A stretch of DNA of 64,000 bases from positions 5,022,001-5,086,000 of the forward strand of contig NZ_CP054932.1 in assembly GCF_013364275.1 (NCBI RefSeq), written 5' to 3'. The notes beneath the pieces are model-generated. The model was given only the letters and a program-made list of their open reading frames with translations, searched no databases and was not told the origin of the DNA. A program made the translations under genes and the position numbers. Shown here one piece after another: positions 24,215-32,775 of this stretch; within the stretch, counting starts at the first letter, position 1, and each line of letters opens with the position of its first letter. This DNA comes from Actinomadura sp. NAK00032 (GTDB taxonomy: Bacteria > Actinomycetota > Actinomycetes > Streptosporangiales > Streptosporangiaceae).

Positions 24215-24935
24215 CGCCGGGCTCCTCTCCGAGGTAGGCCTCGATCACGCGGGGGTCGGAGGTGACCTCCTCGGCCGAGCCGGCCGCCAGCACCCGGCCC
24301 TGGTCCAGGACGAGGACCCGGTCCGACAGGCGCATCACGGCCGCCATGATGTGCTCGATGAACAGCAGCGTCGTGCCGTCCTCGGCGCGCAGCGCGGACA
24401 GCAGGTCCAGCACCGGCTCGCGCTCCGACGGGACAAGCCCGGCGAGGACCTCGTCCAGCAGCAGGACCTTCGGCCGCATCGCGAGCGCGCGGGCGAGTTC
24501 CAGCCGCTTCAGCCCGGCCGTCGGCAGCTCGGTGGCGTTGCGGTGCGCCCACTGGCCGAGGCCGACGCGCTCCACGACGTCCAGCGACCGCTTGCGCAGC
24601 CGGTGCGGCGACGCCCGCCGGTGCTGGGCGGCCAGGCTCACGTTCTCCAGCACGGTCATGCTCCCGAACGGGCGCATGAGCTGGAAGGTGCGGACCATGC
24701 CGGCGCGGGCGATGCGGTCCGGGGAGGAGCCGGTGACGTCCCGGTCGCCGAACACGACCTGCCCGGTGTCGGGGGCCAGGGCGCCGCAGATGACGTTGAA
24801 CAGCGTCGTCTTCCCGGCGCCGTTCGGGCCGATGATGCCGAGGATCTCCCCCTGCTCGACCTGGAACTCCACGTCCGACAGGGCGCGCAGGCCGCGGAAG
24901 TCCTTGCCCACTCCGGTCACGTTCAGGATGCTCAT
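24201..24935 (-). CDS. Branched-chain-type ABC importer ATPase (LivG-like)
   Basis: This 244-residue ATPase has Walker A IIGPNGAGKTTLFNVI and Walker B KVLLLDEVLAGLVPSE. The signature region reads LPTAGLKRLELARALAM where LSxGxxR is usual, as in many LivG proteins. DGTTLLFIEHIMAAVMRLSDRV is the typical H-loop ending. The ATG overlaps the LivM stop (ATGA). It works with LivF, the two permeases and the binding lipoprotein of the same operon. Confidence 0.92.
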   Translation of the reverse strand: MSILNVTGVGKDFRGLRALSDVEFQVEQGEILGIIGPNGAGKTTLFNVICGALAPDTGQVVFGDRDVTGSSPDRIARAGMVRTFQLMRPFGSMTVLENVSLAAQHRRASPHRLRKRSLDVVERVGLGQWAHRNATELPTAGLKRLELARALAMRPKVLLLDEVLAGLVPSEREPVLDLLSALRAEDGTTLLFIEHIMAAVMRLSDRVLVLDQGRVLAAGSAEEVTSDPRVIEAYLGEEPGDAEA

Positions 24936-26008
24936 CGGCGCCACCTCGCGGCGATCGTGCCGACGATGCCCTTGGGCAGCAGCCGGACGATGAGGATCAG
25001 CAGGACCGCGTAGACCGCGACGTCCAGGCCGCTGCGGCCCTGCAGGAAGTTCAGGAAGTCGGGCGGGGTGCGCAGCAGCGTCGCGGTGACGTCCGACAGC
25101 GCCCCGAGGATGACCGCGCCGACGATCGGGCCCCAGATGGTGCCGATGCCGCCGATGACCACGGTCGCGATCGCCTGGATCGACACCGACGACCCGAACG
25201 CCAGGTCGGGGTTCACGAACAGGTAGTACTGCGTGTAGAAGGCGCCGGCCACCGAGGTGATCGCGGCCGACAGCGCGACCGTGACCAGCTTGTAGCGCAG
25301 CACGGGCGTGCCGAGGGACGCCGCCGCCAGCTCGTCGTCGCGGATCGCGGTGACGTAGCGGCCGGTCCGCGAGTGCAGGAACACGATGCTGACCGCGGCG
25401 GCGATCCCGGCGAGGCCGAGCGCGATCCAGAAGTAGGCGGGCGAGTCCGCGGCGAACTGGATCTTCCAGAACGAGGAGCCCTGGATCAGCGGGACGGTGA
25501 ACCCGACCGCCTTGTTGGTGAAGTCGCTGGTCGTGACGATCAGCCGCAGCATCTCGGCGAACGCGAACGTCGCCAGCGCGAAGTAGGCGCCCTGCAGCTT
25601 GTAGCGGAACGCGAAGTAGCCGATGACGACGGCGACCGCGGCGGCGACCGCCATCCCGGCGAGCATCCCGATCCACGGCGACACGCCGTGCTCGACGAGC
25701 AGGTAGGCGCTGGTGTAGGCGCCGAGGCCGAAGAACGCGGCGTGCCCGAAGCTGAACATCCCGCCGAACCCGCTCATCACGTTCCAGCCGACGGCCATCA
25801 GCGCGAAGATCAGGATGCGGACGGCGACGGCGCCCTGCGCAGGCGGCAGCACCAGCGGCAGCGGGATCGCGACGAGCAGCAGCACCCCGAGCACGGCGAG
25901 CTGCCGGTGGTGCGGGCGCAGCGGCGGCGCCTTCGCCGGCCGGGCGGCGTCCCCGTCCGGGCGGCGGGTGAGGGTGATGCCCGTGTCCGTCATGCCCGTG
26001 TCCGTCAT
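24932..26008 (-). CDS. Branched-chain-type ABC importer permease (LivM-like)
   Basis: This 358-residue permease has about nine to ten membrane segments and the LivM pattern: MSGFGGMFSFGHAAFFGLGAY, GAYFALATFAFAEMLRLIVT, a cytoplasmic RYVTAIRDDELAAASLG coupling loop, and GGIGTIWGPIVGAVILGAL. The N-terminus carries a direct 15-base duplication, giving MTDTGMTDTG, so either ATG (26008 or 25993) could be used. It overlaps LivH by four bases. Confidence 0.92.
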   Translation of the reverse strand: MTDTGMTDTGITLTRRPDGDAARPAKAPPLRPHHRQLAVLGVLLLVAIPLPLVLPPAQGAVAVRILIFALMAVGWNVMSGFGGMFSFGHAAFFGLGAYTSAYLLVEHGVSPWIGMLAGMAVAAAVAVVIGYFAFRYKLQGAYFALATFAFAEMLRLIVTTSDFTNKAVGFTVPLIQGSSFWKIQFAADSPAYFWIALGLAGIAAAVSIVFLHSRTGRYVTAIRDDELAAASLGTPVLRYKLVTVALSAAITSVAGAFYTQYYLFVNPDLAFGSSVSIQAIATVVIGGIGTIWGPIVGAVILGALSDVTATLLRTPPDFLNFLQGRSGLDVAVYAVLLILIVRLLPKGIVGTIAARWRR

Positions 26009-26009
26009 G
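25980..26009. repeat. Tandem 15-base duplication at the LivM start
   Basis: CCCGTGTCCGTCATG occurs twice in a row (25980-25994, 25995-26009). On the coding strand it duplicates the start codon and the next four codons, so two in-frame ATGs result. It looks like a recent slippage event with little effect on the protein. Confidence 0.8.
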
Positions 26010-27027
26010 ACCGCCTCCCGAAGAGCCCCTGCGGGCGGAGGAACAGCACGATCACGAAGACGGCGAACACGCCGAGCAGCGAGCTCTGCCCGTCCATGTA
26101 GATCGTGGTGAGCTGCTCGACCAGCCCGATCAGCAGCCCGCCGACGAGCGCGCCGGCGACGTTGCCCATGCCGCCGAGCACCACGACGACGAACGCGGTG
26201 ATGTTGAACTGCTCGCCGAGCGTCGGCGTGACCGTGACCAGCGGCGCGGCGAGCACCGCCGCGGCACCGGCGCAGGCCGTGCCGATCGCGAACGTCAGGG
26301 TGTGGACGCGCCGGACGTTCACGCCGACCAGCTCGGCGCCCTGCCCGTTGGCGGCGACCGCGCGGATCGCCGTGCCGAACCGGGTGCGGCGCAGCAGCCA
26401 GAACAGCACCGCGCCGATCAGGATCGCGCCGAGGAAGGCGTACAGCCGGGCGCCCGACACGACCGCGCCGAACAGCGAGAACTGGAAGTCGCCGGGCAGC
26501 GCCACGGTCTTCGGCTCGGCGCCGAAGAACATCAGCAGGCCGTTCTCCAGCAGCAGCGACAGGCCGAGCGTGATGAGGAGCTGGTTCTCCAGCGACGCGC
26601 CGCCCGTCCCGCTGAGCAGGCCGCGGTGCACGGCGGCGCCGAGCAGGAACAGCGCGGGCACCGCGACGAGGAGCGTCAGGTACGGGTGGACGCCGGTGCC
26701 CTGCACGACGCCGAACGCGATGAACATCGCGATGGCCAGCAGCGCGCCGTGCGCGAAGTTGACGATGTCCAGCACGCCGAAGATCAGCGTGAGGCCCATC
26801 GCGATGAGCCCGTAGAGCCCGCCCATCAGCAGGCCGGTCACCACCGACTGCCAGACGACCAGGCCGCTGCCGGACTTGATCAGGGCGACCGCGATCGCGA
26901 CCGCCACCAGGCCGCCGGTGACGGCGGCGCGCTTGAGGACGGCGCCCGTCCCGTCGCCGCCCAGCAGCGGGCGCCGCCGGGCGGCGGGGGCGGGTGGGGA
27001 CTGCGCCTTGGTTCCGATGTTGCTCAT
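26005..27027 (-). CDS. Branched-chain-type ABC importer permease (LivH-like)
   Basis: This 340-residue permease has the LivH pattern: GLLMGGLYGLIAMGLTLIFGVLDIVNFAHG early on, ITLGLSLLLENGLLMFFG, the coupling loop RTRFGTAIRAVAANGQGAELVGVN, and GGMGNVAGALVGGLLIGLVEQ. An N-terminal cytoplasmic stretch of about 30 residues is longer than usual. The ATG at 27027 is chosen because it overlaps the binding-protein stop by ATGA; a GTG three codons upstream is less likely. Confidence 0.92.
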   Translation of the reverse strand: MSNIGTKAQSPPAPAARRRPLLGGDGTGAVLKRAAVTGGLVAVAIAVALIKSGSGLVVWQSVVTGLLMGGLYGLIAMGLTLIFGVLDIVNFAHGALLAIAMFIAFGVVQGTGVHPYLTLLVAVPALFLLGAAVHRGLLSGTGGASLENQLLITLGLSLLLENGLLMFFGAEPKTVALPGDFQFSLFGAVVSGARLYAFLGAILIGAVLFWLLRRTRFGTAIRAVAANGQGAELVGVNVRRVHTLTFAIGTACAGAAAVLAAPLVTVTPTLGEQFNITAFVVVVLGGMGNVAGALVGGLLIGLVEQLTTIYMDGQSSLLGVFAVFVIVLFLRPQGLFGRRS

Positions 27028-28274
27028 GACCGCCACGTCACCGAGTAGTTGGGCTGGGATTCGGCCTTCTCCGCGGGATAGACCTGCTTGACCTGGCCGC
27101 CCTGCACCTGCATGAGGACGGGCAGCGCGGTCTTGTTGTCGCCGTTGGGGGCGAAGGAGATCGGGCCGGTGCCGACCGTGAGGGGCTCGACGCTGGAGGA
27201 GGCGATCGCGTCGCGGACCTTCTCGGCGTCGGTGGAGCCGGCGCGCTCCACCGCCTGCGCGATCACCTGGACCGCGTCGTAGGCGAGGACGGCGCCGGTG
27301 CGCATGGGGGCGCCGTAGCGGCGCTGGTACTCCTGCCGCAGCTTCGCGGTCTGCGGGTTCTTGGCGTCGAAGTGGTAGTTGGTGCTGAAGATCCGCTCGG
27401 CGACGGCTCCGGCGTCGGAGACGAACTTCGGCTGGTCGTAGGCGCCGTTGGACACGCCCCAGACCGCGTTCAGGTCCGGTTTCACCGCGGCGATGGCCTT
27501 GGCGGCGAGCAGGCTGTCGCGGTAGTAGCCGGCGACGGCGAGGACGTCCGCGCCGGACGCCTTGACCTGCGTGACCTGCGCGGTGAGGTCGGACACCGTG
27601 AGCGCGTCGTAGCTGATGTTCGGGCCGACCTCGATGCCGAGCTTCTTCGCCGCGGCGGTGAACGCCTCGGCGGCGCCGCTGCCGAAGTCGGTCTGCTCGT
27701 GCAGGAAGGCGACCTTCCGGACCGGCTTGCCCGCCTGCTCGGAGACCTCCTTGAGATAGCGGGCGGCGGCGCCGGCGATGGCGGCGCTGCCGGGCTGCAC
27801 CCGGAAGGAGTATTTGTAGCCGTTGGCGAAGATCGCGTCGGAGGCGGTGACGTCCATCACGAACGGCACCCGGTTGCGCTCGGCGACGACGGCCGCGTTC
27901 GTGCTGACGGCGCTCTGGTAGGTGCCGACGAAGCCGACCGCGCCCTCGGAGATCAGCCGCTGGGCCTCGCTCTGCCCGACCTCCGCCTTGCCCTGGGTGT
28001 CGCCGGTGGCGAGCTCGACCTTGCGGCCGCCGAGGGACTTGATGCCGCCGGCGGCGTTGATCGCCTCGACGGCGAGCTGCGCGCCGCGGCGCATCTGCTG
28101 GCCGTCGACGGCGTTGGCGCCGCTGACCGGATGCAGCGCGCCGATCTTGACCGGGCCCCGGTCGCGCCCGGCGGCCACTCCGGCCGCGCCGGACGGCGCC
28201 GAGCCACCGCAGCCGGCCGCGGCGGCCAGGACCGCGCAGGCGCCGAGCCCGGCGGCGAGCTTACGAGCCCACAT
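27024..28274 (-). CDS. ABC importer substrate-binding lipoprotein (LivK-like)
   Basis: This 416-residue binding protein has a lipobox at LAAAAGC (Cys22) and the two-lobed Leu/Ile/Val-binding-protein fold: VKIGALHPVSGANAVDGQQM, AAVEAINAAGGI-like LAVEAINAAGG, VGFVGTYQSAVSTNAAVVAE, and VAFLHEQTDFGSGAAEAFTAA. Proteins of this family bind amino acids, amides, urea or aromatic acids, so ligand prediction is not safe. It is the first gene of the ten-gene leftward operon, with AGAGGTG before its ATG, and the operator-like repeat at 28305-28321 lies in its leader. Confidence 0.9.
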   Translation of the reverse strand: MWARKLAAGLGACAVLAAAAGCGGSAPSGAAGVAAGRDRGPVKIGALHPVSGANAVDGQQMRRGAQLAVEAINAAGGIKSLGGRKVELATGDTQGKAEVGQSEAQRLISEGAVGFVGTYQSAVSTNAAVVAERNRVPFVMDVTASDAIFANGYKYSFRVQPGSAAIAGAAARYLKEVSEQAGKPVRKVAFLHEQTDFGSGAAEAFTAAAKKLGIEVGPNISYDALTVSDLTAQVTQVKASGADVLAVAGYYRDSLLAAKAIAAVKPDLNAVWGVSNGAYDQPKFVSDAGAVAERIFSTNYHFDAKNPQTAKLRQEYQRRYGAPMRTGAVLAYDAVQVIAQAVERAGSTDAEKVRDAIASSSVEPLTVGTGPISFAPNGDNKTALPVLMQVQGGQVKQVYPAEKAESQPNYSVTWRS

Positions 28275-28300
28275 TCACCTCTCCCGCCCTCTCTGCCGGT

Positions 28301-28321
28301 GATCGTTCCGCTAGGAGGAAC
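28301..28321. promoter_or_regulatory. Operator-like site in the leader of the leftward operon
   Basis: GTTCC and GGAAC (28305-28309, 28317-28321) form a short inverted repeat. GATCGTTCCGCT (28301-28312) is repeated exactly, in inverted orientation, at 28470-28481 in front of the rightward operon. The position downstream of the predicted leftward start of transcription suits repression by blocking. It is a candidate for the IclR protein of this regulon. Confidence 0.5.
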
Positions 28322-28340
28322 ACCAGGTCGCTGATGCGTC

Positions 28341-28370
28341 ATCGTGGCACCCGTCACGGCATCCGGTCAA
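28341..28370 (-). promoter_or_regulatory. Possible promoter of the leftward importer/catabolic operon
   Basis: On the minus strand TTGACC (28365-28370) is followed after 18 bases by CACGAT (28341-28346), giving a start near 28334 and a leader of about 60 bases. The -35 is good; the -10 is moderate. Confidence 0.4.
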
Positions 28371-28459
28371 TATCTGGGTGAAACTTGACGTAACTCGCCG
28401 TGCAGTGCCAACTTGTGAAGTCCGGGGCGCCCGCGCGAACCGGCCGAGCCATCCATATT

Positions 28460-28481
28460 CGTTTCTCTAAGCGGAACGATC
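28460..28481. promoter_or_regulatory. Operator-like site ahead of the rightward catabolic operon
   Basis: AGCGGAACGATC (28470-28481) is the exact inverted copy of the site at 28301-28312. Together with CGTTTC (28460-28465) it also makes a local imperfect palindrome. It lies 22 bases before the CoA transferase start, suggesting that both operons answer to the same regulator. Confidence 0.5.
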
Positions 28482-28503
28482 GTCCGTGAAGGCGGTACCG
28501 TCC

Positions 28504-29691
28504 ATGACCGACGCGCTGTCCGGAGTCCGGGTCCTCGACACGGCCACGCTGTTCGCCGGCCCGCTCGCCGCGACACTGCTCGGCGACTTCGGGGCCGAGG
28601 TCATCAAGATCGAGCACCCGAAGGGCGACCCGGTGCGCAGCCACGGCGCCCAGCGCGACGGCGTCGGGCTCTGGTGGAAGATGCTCGGCCGCAACAAGAA
28701 GGCGATGACGCTCTACCTCGGCTCACCCGAGGGCCAGGAGCTGTTCCGCCGGATGGTCGCCGACGCCGACGTCGTGATCGAGAACTTCCGTCCCGGGACG
28801 CTGGAGCGCTGGGGCCTAGGGTACGACGAGTTGAAGCAGGTCAATCCAGGTCTGGTGCTCGCCCGGGTCACCGGGTTCGGGCAGACCGGCCCGTACTCCA
28901 GGCGCCCCGGGTTCGGCACGCTCGCCGAGGCGATGAGCGGGTTCGCCGCGATCACCGGCGAGCCGGACGGCCCGCCGACCCTGCCGCCGTTCGGCCTCGC
29001 CGACGGGATCGCCGCCCTCACCACCGCGTTCGCGGTCATGACGGCGCTGCGGGCGCGGGAGGCGACCGGCGAGGGCCAGGTCGTCGACCTCGCCATCATC
29101 GAGCCGATCCTGACCCTGCTCGGCCCGCAGATCATCACCTACGACCAGCTCGGCGAGCTGCAGGCCCGCACCGGCAACCGGTCGCACAACAACGCGCCGC
29201 GCAACACCTACCGGACCCGCGACGGCAGCTGGGTCGCGATCTCCACCAGCGCCCAGTCGATCGCCGAGCGCGTGATGCGGCTGGTCGGCCGGCCCGAGCT
29301 GATCGACGAGCCGTGGTTCGCGACCGGCGCCGAGCGCGCCAAGCACGCCGACGTGCTGGACGAGGCCGTCGGGTCGTGGATCGCCGAGCGCGACCGCGAC
29401 GAGGTCGTCAAGGCGTTCGAGGACGCCCAGGCCGCCGTCGCCCCCATCTACAACGCCGCCGACGTCATGGCCGACCCGCAGTTCCAGGCGCTCGGCACCA
29501 TCGCGACCGTCCCCGACGACGAGCTCGGCCCGGTGAAGATGCAGAACGTCCTGTTCCGGCTGTCGCAGACGCCGGGCCGGATCGAGTCGGCCGGGCCGCC
29601 GCTCGGCGCGCACACCGCCGAGATCCTCGCCCGCTACGGGGTGGACGAGGCCGCGCTGGCCGAACTGCGCGGCAAGGGCGTGGTCAAGTGA
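28504..29691 (+). CDS. CaiB/BaiF-type (class III) CoA transferase
   Basis: This 395-residue protein is a family III CoA transferase: GVRVLDTATLFAGPLAATLLGDFGAEVIKIEHP at the N-terminus, then LGRNKKAMTLYLGSPEGQEL, RPGTLERWGLGYDEL and EGQVVDLAIIEP, where the Asp is the usual catalytic aspartate. These enzymes move CoA from a donor such as succinyl-CoA to a carboxylate without free intermediates. The ATG at 28504 is chosen because a GAAGGCGG sits upstream. As the first gene of the rightward operon, and next to a CitE-like lyase, it probably activates the carboxylic intermediate for cleavage. Confidence 0.9.
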   Translation: MTDALSGVRVLDTATLFAGPLAATLLGDFGAEVIKIEHPKGDPVRSHGAQRDGVGLWWKMLGRNKKAMTLYLGSPEGQELFRRMVADADVVIENFRPGTLERWGLGYDELKQVNPGLVLARVTGFGQTGPYSRRPGFGTLAEAMSGFAAITGEPDGPPTLPPFGLADGIAALTTAFAVMTALRAREATGEGQVVDLAIIEPILTLLGPQIITYDQLGELQARTGNRSHNNAPRNTYRTRDGSWVAISTSAQSIAERVMRLVGRPELIDEPWFATGAERAKHADVLDEAVGSWIAERDRDEVVKAFEDAQAAVAPIYNAADVMADPQFQALGTIATVPDDELGPVKMQNVLFRLSQTPGRIESAGPPLGAHTAEILARYGVDEAALAELRGKGVVK

Positions 29692-30539
29692 CGCCGCGGT
29701 CCTGGCTGTACGTGCCGGGCGACCGGCCGGACCGGATCGGCAAGGCGCTCGCGTCCGGCGCCGACGCGGTGATCCTCGACCTGGAGGACGCCGTCGCGCC
29801 GGCCGCCAAGCGGGACGCGCGCCGCAACGTGCTCGACGCCCTCGACGCCGGGAACACCGCCTACGTGCGGATCAACGCGCCCGGCACCCCCGACGGCGCC
29901 GACGACATCGCCCTGCTGGCGACCGCGCCCGCCGCGCTCGCCGGGGTCCGCGTGCCCAAGTGCGAGGACCCGGGCGAGCTGCGCCGCGTCGCCGACGCGC
30001 TCGGCGTGCCGGTGTTCCCGATCCTGGAGTCGGCGCTCGGCGTGGAGAACGCCCTGCTGCTCGCGACCGCGCACCCGCTGGTCGCCGGGATCTCGCTCGG
30101 CGAGGCCGATCTCGCCGCCGACCTGCGCGCGGGCGGCGAAGCCCTCGCCTGGCCGCGCTCGCGGGTCGTGGTCGCCGCCCGCGCGGCCGGACTGCCGTCC
30201 CCGGCGCAGAGCGTGTGGACCGCCGTCCGCGACCTGGACGGCCTGCGCGCCGACACGCTCGCGGGCCGCCGGGCCGGGTTCTTCGGCCGGTCGGTGATCC
30301 ACCCCGCGCAGCTCCCCGTCGTCCACGAGGCGTGCGTCCCCGACCCCGACGACGTCGCGTGGGCCCGCGACCTCATGAGCCAGCTCACCGAACGCGCCGC
30401 GGCAGGCGGCGGCGCCGCATGGATCGACTCCGCCGGCCGGTTCGTGGACAAGGCCGTCGTCGAGCGCGCCGCCTGGCTGCTCGACGCCGCCGCGTCCGCC
30501 GAGTCCGCCGCCCGGCCCGTCAAGGAAGGCCAGAAATGA
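29688..30539 (+). CDS. CitE-like acyl-CoA lyase
   Basis: This 283-residue protein belongs to the HpcH/HpaI aldolase/CitE family: RSWLYVPGDRPDRIGKAL, DAVILDLEDAVAP (Asp/Glu near 31-34), TAYVRINAPGT (substrate Arg), PILESALGVENA (Glu ligand) and SLGEADLAADL (Asp ligand), the Mg-binding pair. Relatives cleave citramalyl-CoA, malyl-CoA, methylmalyl-CoA or citryl-CoA to pyruvate or glyoxylate plus an acyl-CoA. Single-gene CitE-like lyases next to a CoA transferase act on CoA thioesters rather than on a citrate-lyase acyl carrier. The GTG overlaps the CoA transferase stop. Confidence 0.88.
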   Translation: MTPRSWLYVPGDRPDRIGKALASGADAVILDLEDAVAPAAKRDARRNVLDALDAGNTAYVRINAPGTPDGADDIALLATAPAALAGVRVPKCEDPGELRRVADALGVPVFPILESALGVENALLLATAHPLVAGISLGEADLAADLRAGGEALAWPRSRVVVAARAAGLPSPAQSVWTAVRDLDGLRADTLAGRRAGFFGRSVIHPAQLPVVHEACVPDPDDVAWARDLMSQLTERAAAGGGAAWIDSAGRFVDKAVVERAAWLLDAAASAESAARPVKEGQK

Positions 30540-31354
30540 CCACGCAGGACCCGCTGCTCGCGGCCGTCGCCGGGGGCGTCCGGCTGATCGAGCTTGGCCA
30601 GCCGTTCTTCACCGGCATGCCCTGCTCCCCCAACCACCCCGGGTTCCGGATGACGCTGATCCGGCGGCACGGCGACATGGAGCGCCCGGACGGCGGCTCC
30701 GCCGCCAACGAGATCATCGTGACCGGCGGCCACGTCGGCACGCACATCGACGCGCTCTCCCATGTCAGCCACAACGGCGAGCTGCACGGCGGGATCTCGG
30801 CCGCCGACGCCCAGCGCGGCGGCGCCTTCACCAGCCACGGGGCGGAGAACCTGCCCGGCCTGCTGCGCCGCGGCGTCCTGCTCGACGTCGCCGCCGTCCA
30901 CGGCGTCCCGACGCTGCCGCCCGGCTACGGCGTCACCGTCGAGGACCTGGAGCTGGCCGCCGAGCGCGCCGGCGCCGAGCCCGGCGAGGGCGACGTGGCG
31001 CTGATCCGCACCGGCTGGGCCCGCAACTTCGGCGACACCACCGCCTACCTCGGCAAGGAGACCGGCGTCCCCGGCGCGACCCCGGCCGCCGCGCGGTGGC
31101 TGGCGGAGCGGCGGATCGCCGCGACCGGCGCCGACACGACCGCCTACGAGCAGATTCCCGAGGGCGCCGGGCACGCGGTCCTGCCGGTCCACCGGATCCT
31201 GCTGGTCGAGTCGGGGATCTTCATCCTGGAGCACCTGAACCTGGAGGCGCTCGCCGAGGCCGGGCTGCACGAGTTCGTGTTCGTGCTCGCCCCGCTGCGG
31301 ATCAGGGGCGGCACCGGCTCCCCCGTCCGCCCGCTCGCGGCGGTGTCGGCATGA
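30536..31354 (+). CDS. Cyclase/kynurenine-formamidase-type metal hydrolase
   Basis: This 272-residue protein has the metal motif GGHVGTHIDALSH (His66, His70, Asp72, His76) of the cyclase family (PF04199-type), which includes kynurenine formamidase, isatin hydrolase and other amide- or lactam-opening enzymes. DVALIRTGWARNF and TGADTTAYEQIP are the later family stretches. The likely reaction here is opening of an amide, imide or lactone ring or deformylation. ATGA overlap with CitE and ATG overlap with the second MmgE/PrpD gene make it fully coupled. It is the second ring-opening-type enzyme of the regulon. Confidence 0.85.
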   Translation: MTTQDPLLAAVAGGVRLIELGQPFFTGMPCSPNHPGFRMTLIRRHGDMERPDGGSAANEIIVTGGHVGTHIDALSHVSHNGELHGGISAADAQRGGAFTSHGAENLPGLLRRGVLLDVAAVHGVPTLPPGYGVTVEDLELAAERAGAEPGEGDVALIRTGWARNFGDTTAYLGKETGVPGATPAAARWLAERRIAATGADTTAYEQIPEGAGHAVLPVHRILLVESGIFILEHLNLEALAEAGLHEFVFVLAPLRIRGGTGSPVRPLAAVSA

Positions 31355-32754
31355 CCGCCGGGACCCCCGTCCAGCGGCTCGCCGGGCTCGCCGCCGCCAC
31401 CGCCGCCGGCGGGCTGCCGCCGGAACTGCGCGACGACGCCGCCCGCCGCGTCCTGGACGTCCTCGGCAACAGCCTCGCCGCCACCGCGGAACCGCCCGCG
31501 CGGGCCGTCGGGGAACTCGTCGGCGAATGGGGCGGCGCGGGCCGCGCCACCGCGATCGGCACCGGGACGCGGCTGCCCGAGCCGAGCGCCGCGCTGCTGA
31601 ACGGCACGCTCGCCCACTCCCTGGACTTCGACGACACGCACCTGCCGTCCGTCCTGCACCCGTCGGCGTCGGTGGTGCCCACCGCGCTCGCCGTGGCCGA
31701 GGCCCGGGGCGCGTCCGGCGCCGCGCTGCTGGACGCGGTCGGCGTCGGCGTCGAGATCACCGTGCGGCTCGGCATGGCCGGGTACGACCGCGACCTCGGC
31801 AACTCGGTGTTCTTCGAACGCGGGCAGCACGCCACCGCGATCTGCGGGGCGGTCGGCGCCGCCGCGTCCGCGGCGATGCTGTCCGGGCTGGACGCCGCCG
31901 GCATCGCGCACGCGATGGGCATCGCCGCGAGCATGGGCTCGGGGATCCTGGAGGCCAACCGCACCGGCGGCACCGTCAAGCGGATCCACTGCGGCTGGGC
32001 CGCGCACGCCGCCGTCACCGCCGCCGGCCTGGCCCGCACGGGCATCACCGGCCCGCCGACCGTCCTCGAAGGGCGGTTCGGGTTCCTCCAGGCGTTCTGC
32101 GGCGACCAGGTCGACCTGGACGCCCTCACCTCCGGCCTGGGCGAGCACTGGGAGCTCCCCGGGATCTTCTTCAAGCCCTACCCGTGCAACCACTTCACCC
32201 ACGCGGGCATCGACGCCGCGCTGCGGCTGCGCGAGCGGGGCCTGGACCCGGCGGCGGTCGAGTCGATCGAACTGGGCGCGCCGACGCCGGTGCTGCGCAC
32301 GATCGGCGAGCCGCACGAGGACAAGATCCGCCCGAAGTCGGGGTACCACGCGGCCTTCTCCGGCCCCTACACCGTCGCGGCGGCGCTGCTCGGCGGCGGC
32401 GGGCTCGGCGTCTTCCACGAGGACTTCACCGACGAGGCCGCCGCCGACCCGGACCGGCTCGCGCTGGCCGCGAAGGTCCGCTGCGTCCCCGACGCCCGCT
32501 GCGACGAGATCTTCCCGCACCAGTTCCCGGCCGTCCTGCGGGTCCGCACCCGCGCCGGGGACCTGCTGGAGGAGCGGGTGGACGTCAACCGGGGCGGGCC
32601 CGGCAACCCGCTGTCGGCGGAGGAGCTGGCGACGAAGTTCCGGCTGAACGCCTCCCGCCGCGTCACCGGCGCGCAGGCCGAGCAGATCACCTCCCTCACC
32701 TACGGCCTGGCCGGGATCGAGGACCTGCGCGACCTCACGTCACTGCTGGAGTAG
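31351..32754 (+). CDS. MmgE/PrpD-family protein (second copy)
   Basis: This 467-residue PrpD-type protein keeps the fuller family signature: NGTLAHSLDFDDTHLPSVLHPSASVVPTALA (the LDFDDTH motif with likely acid/base His and Asp), GVEITVRLGMA, KRIHCGWAAHAAVTAAGLA and FFKPYPCNHFTHAGIDAA. The first copy at 22167 has LDEGNKYAKGH in place of LDFDDTH, so the two have different chemistry or substrates. Relatives are methylcitrate dehydratase, cis-aconitate decarboxylase and iminodisuccinate epimerase. It could hydrate an unsaturated dicarboxylate ahead of lyase cleavage (inference). The ATG overlaps the cyclase stop. Confidence 0.86.
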   Translation: MTAGTPVQRLAGLAAATAAGGLPPELRDDAARRVLDVLGNSLAATAEPPARAVGELVGEWGGAGRATAIGTGTRLPEPSAALLNGTLAHSLDFDDTHLPSVLHPSASVVPTALAVAEARGASGAALLDAVGVGVEITVRLGMAGYDRDLGNSVFFERGQHATAICGAVGAAASAAMLSGLDAAGIAHAMGIAASMGSGILEANRTGGTVKRIHCGWAAHAAVTAAGLARTGITGPPTVLEGRFGFLQAFCGDQVDLDALTSGLGEHWELPGIFFKPYPCNHFTHAGIDAALRLRERGLDPAAVESIELGAPTPVLRTIGEPHEDKIRPKSGYHAAFSGPYTVAAALLGGGGLGVFHEDFTDEAAADPDRLALAAKVRCVPDARCDEIFPHQFPAVLRVRTRAGDLLEERVDVNRGGPGNPLSAEELATKFRLNASRRVTGAQAEQITSLTYGLAGIEDLRDLTSLLE

Positions 32755-32775
32755 CCGCGCCGTAGGGTCGGGGCC

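Noticed and set aside
28305-28324. GGAGG-like sequence in the divergent region as a ribosome-binding site
   Set aside because: It lies on the plus strand with no start codon at suitable distance. It is better explained as an operator half-site.
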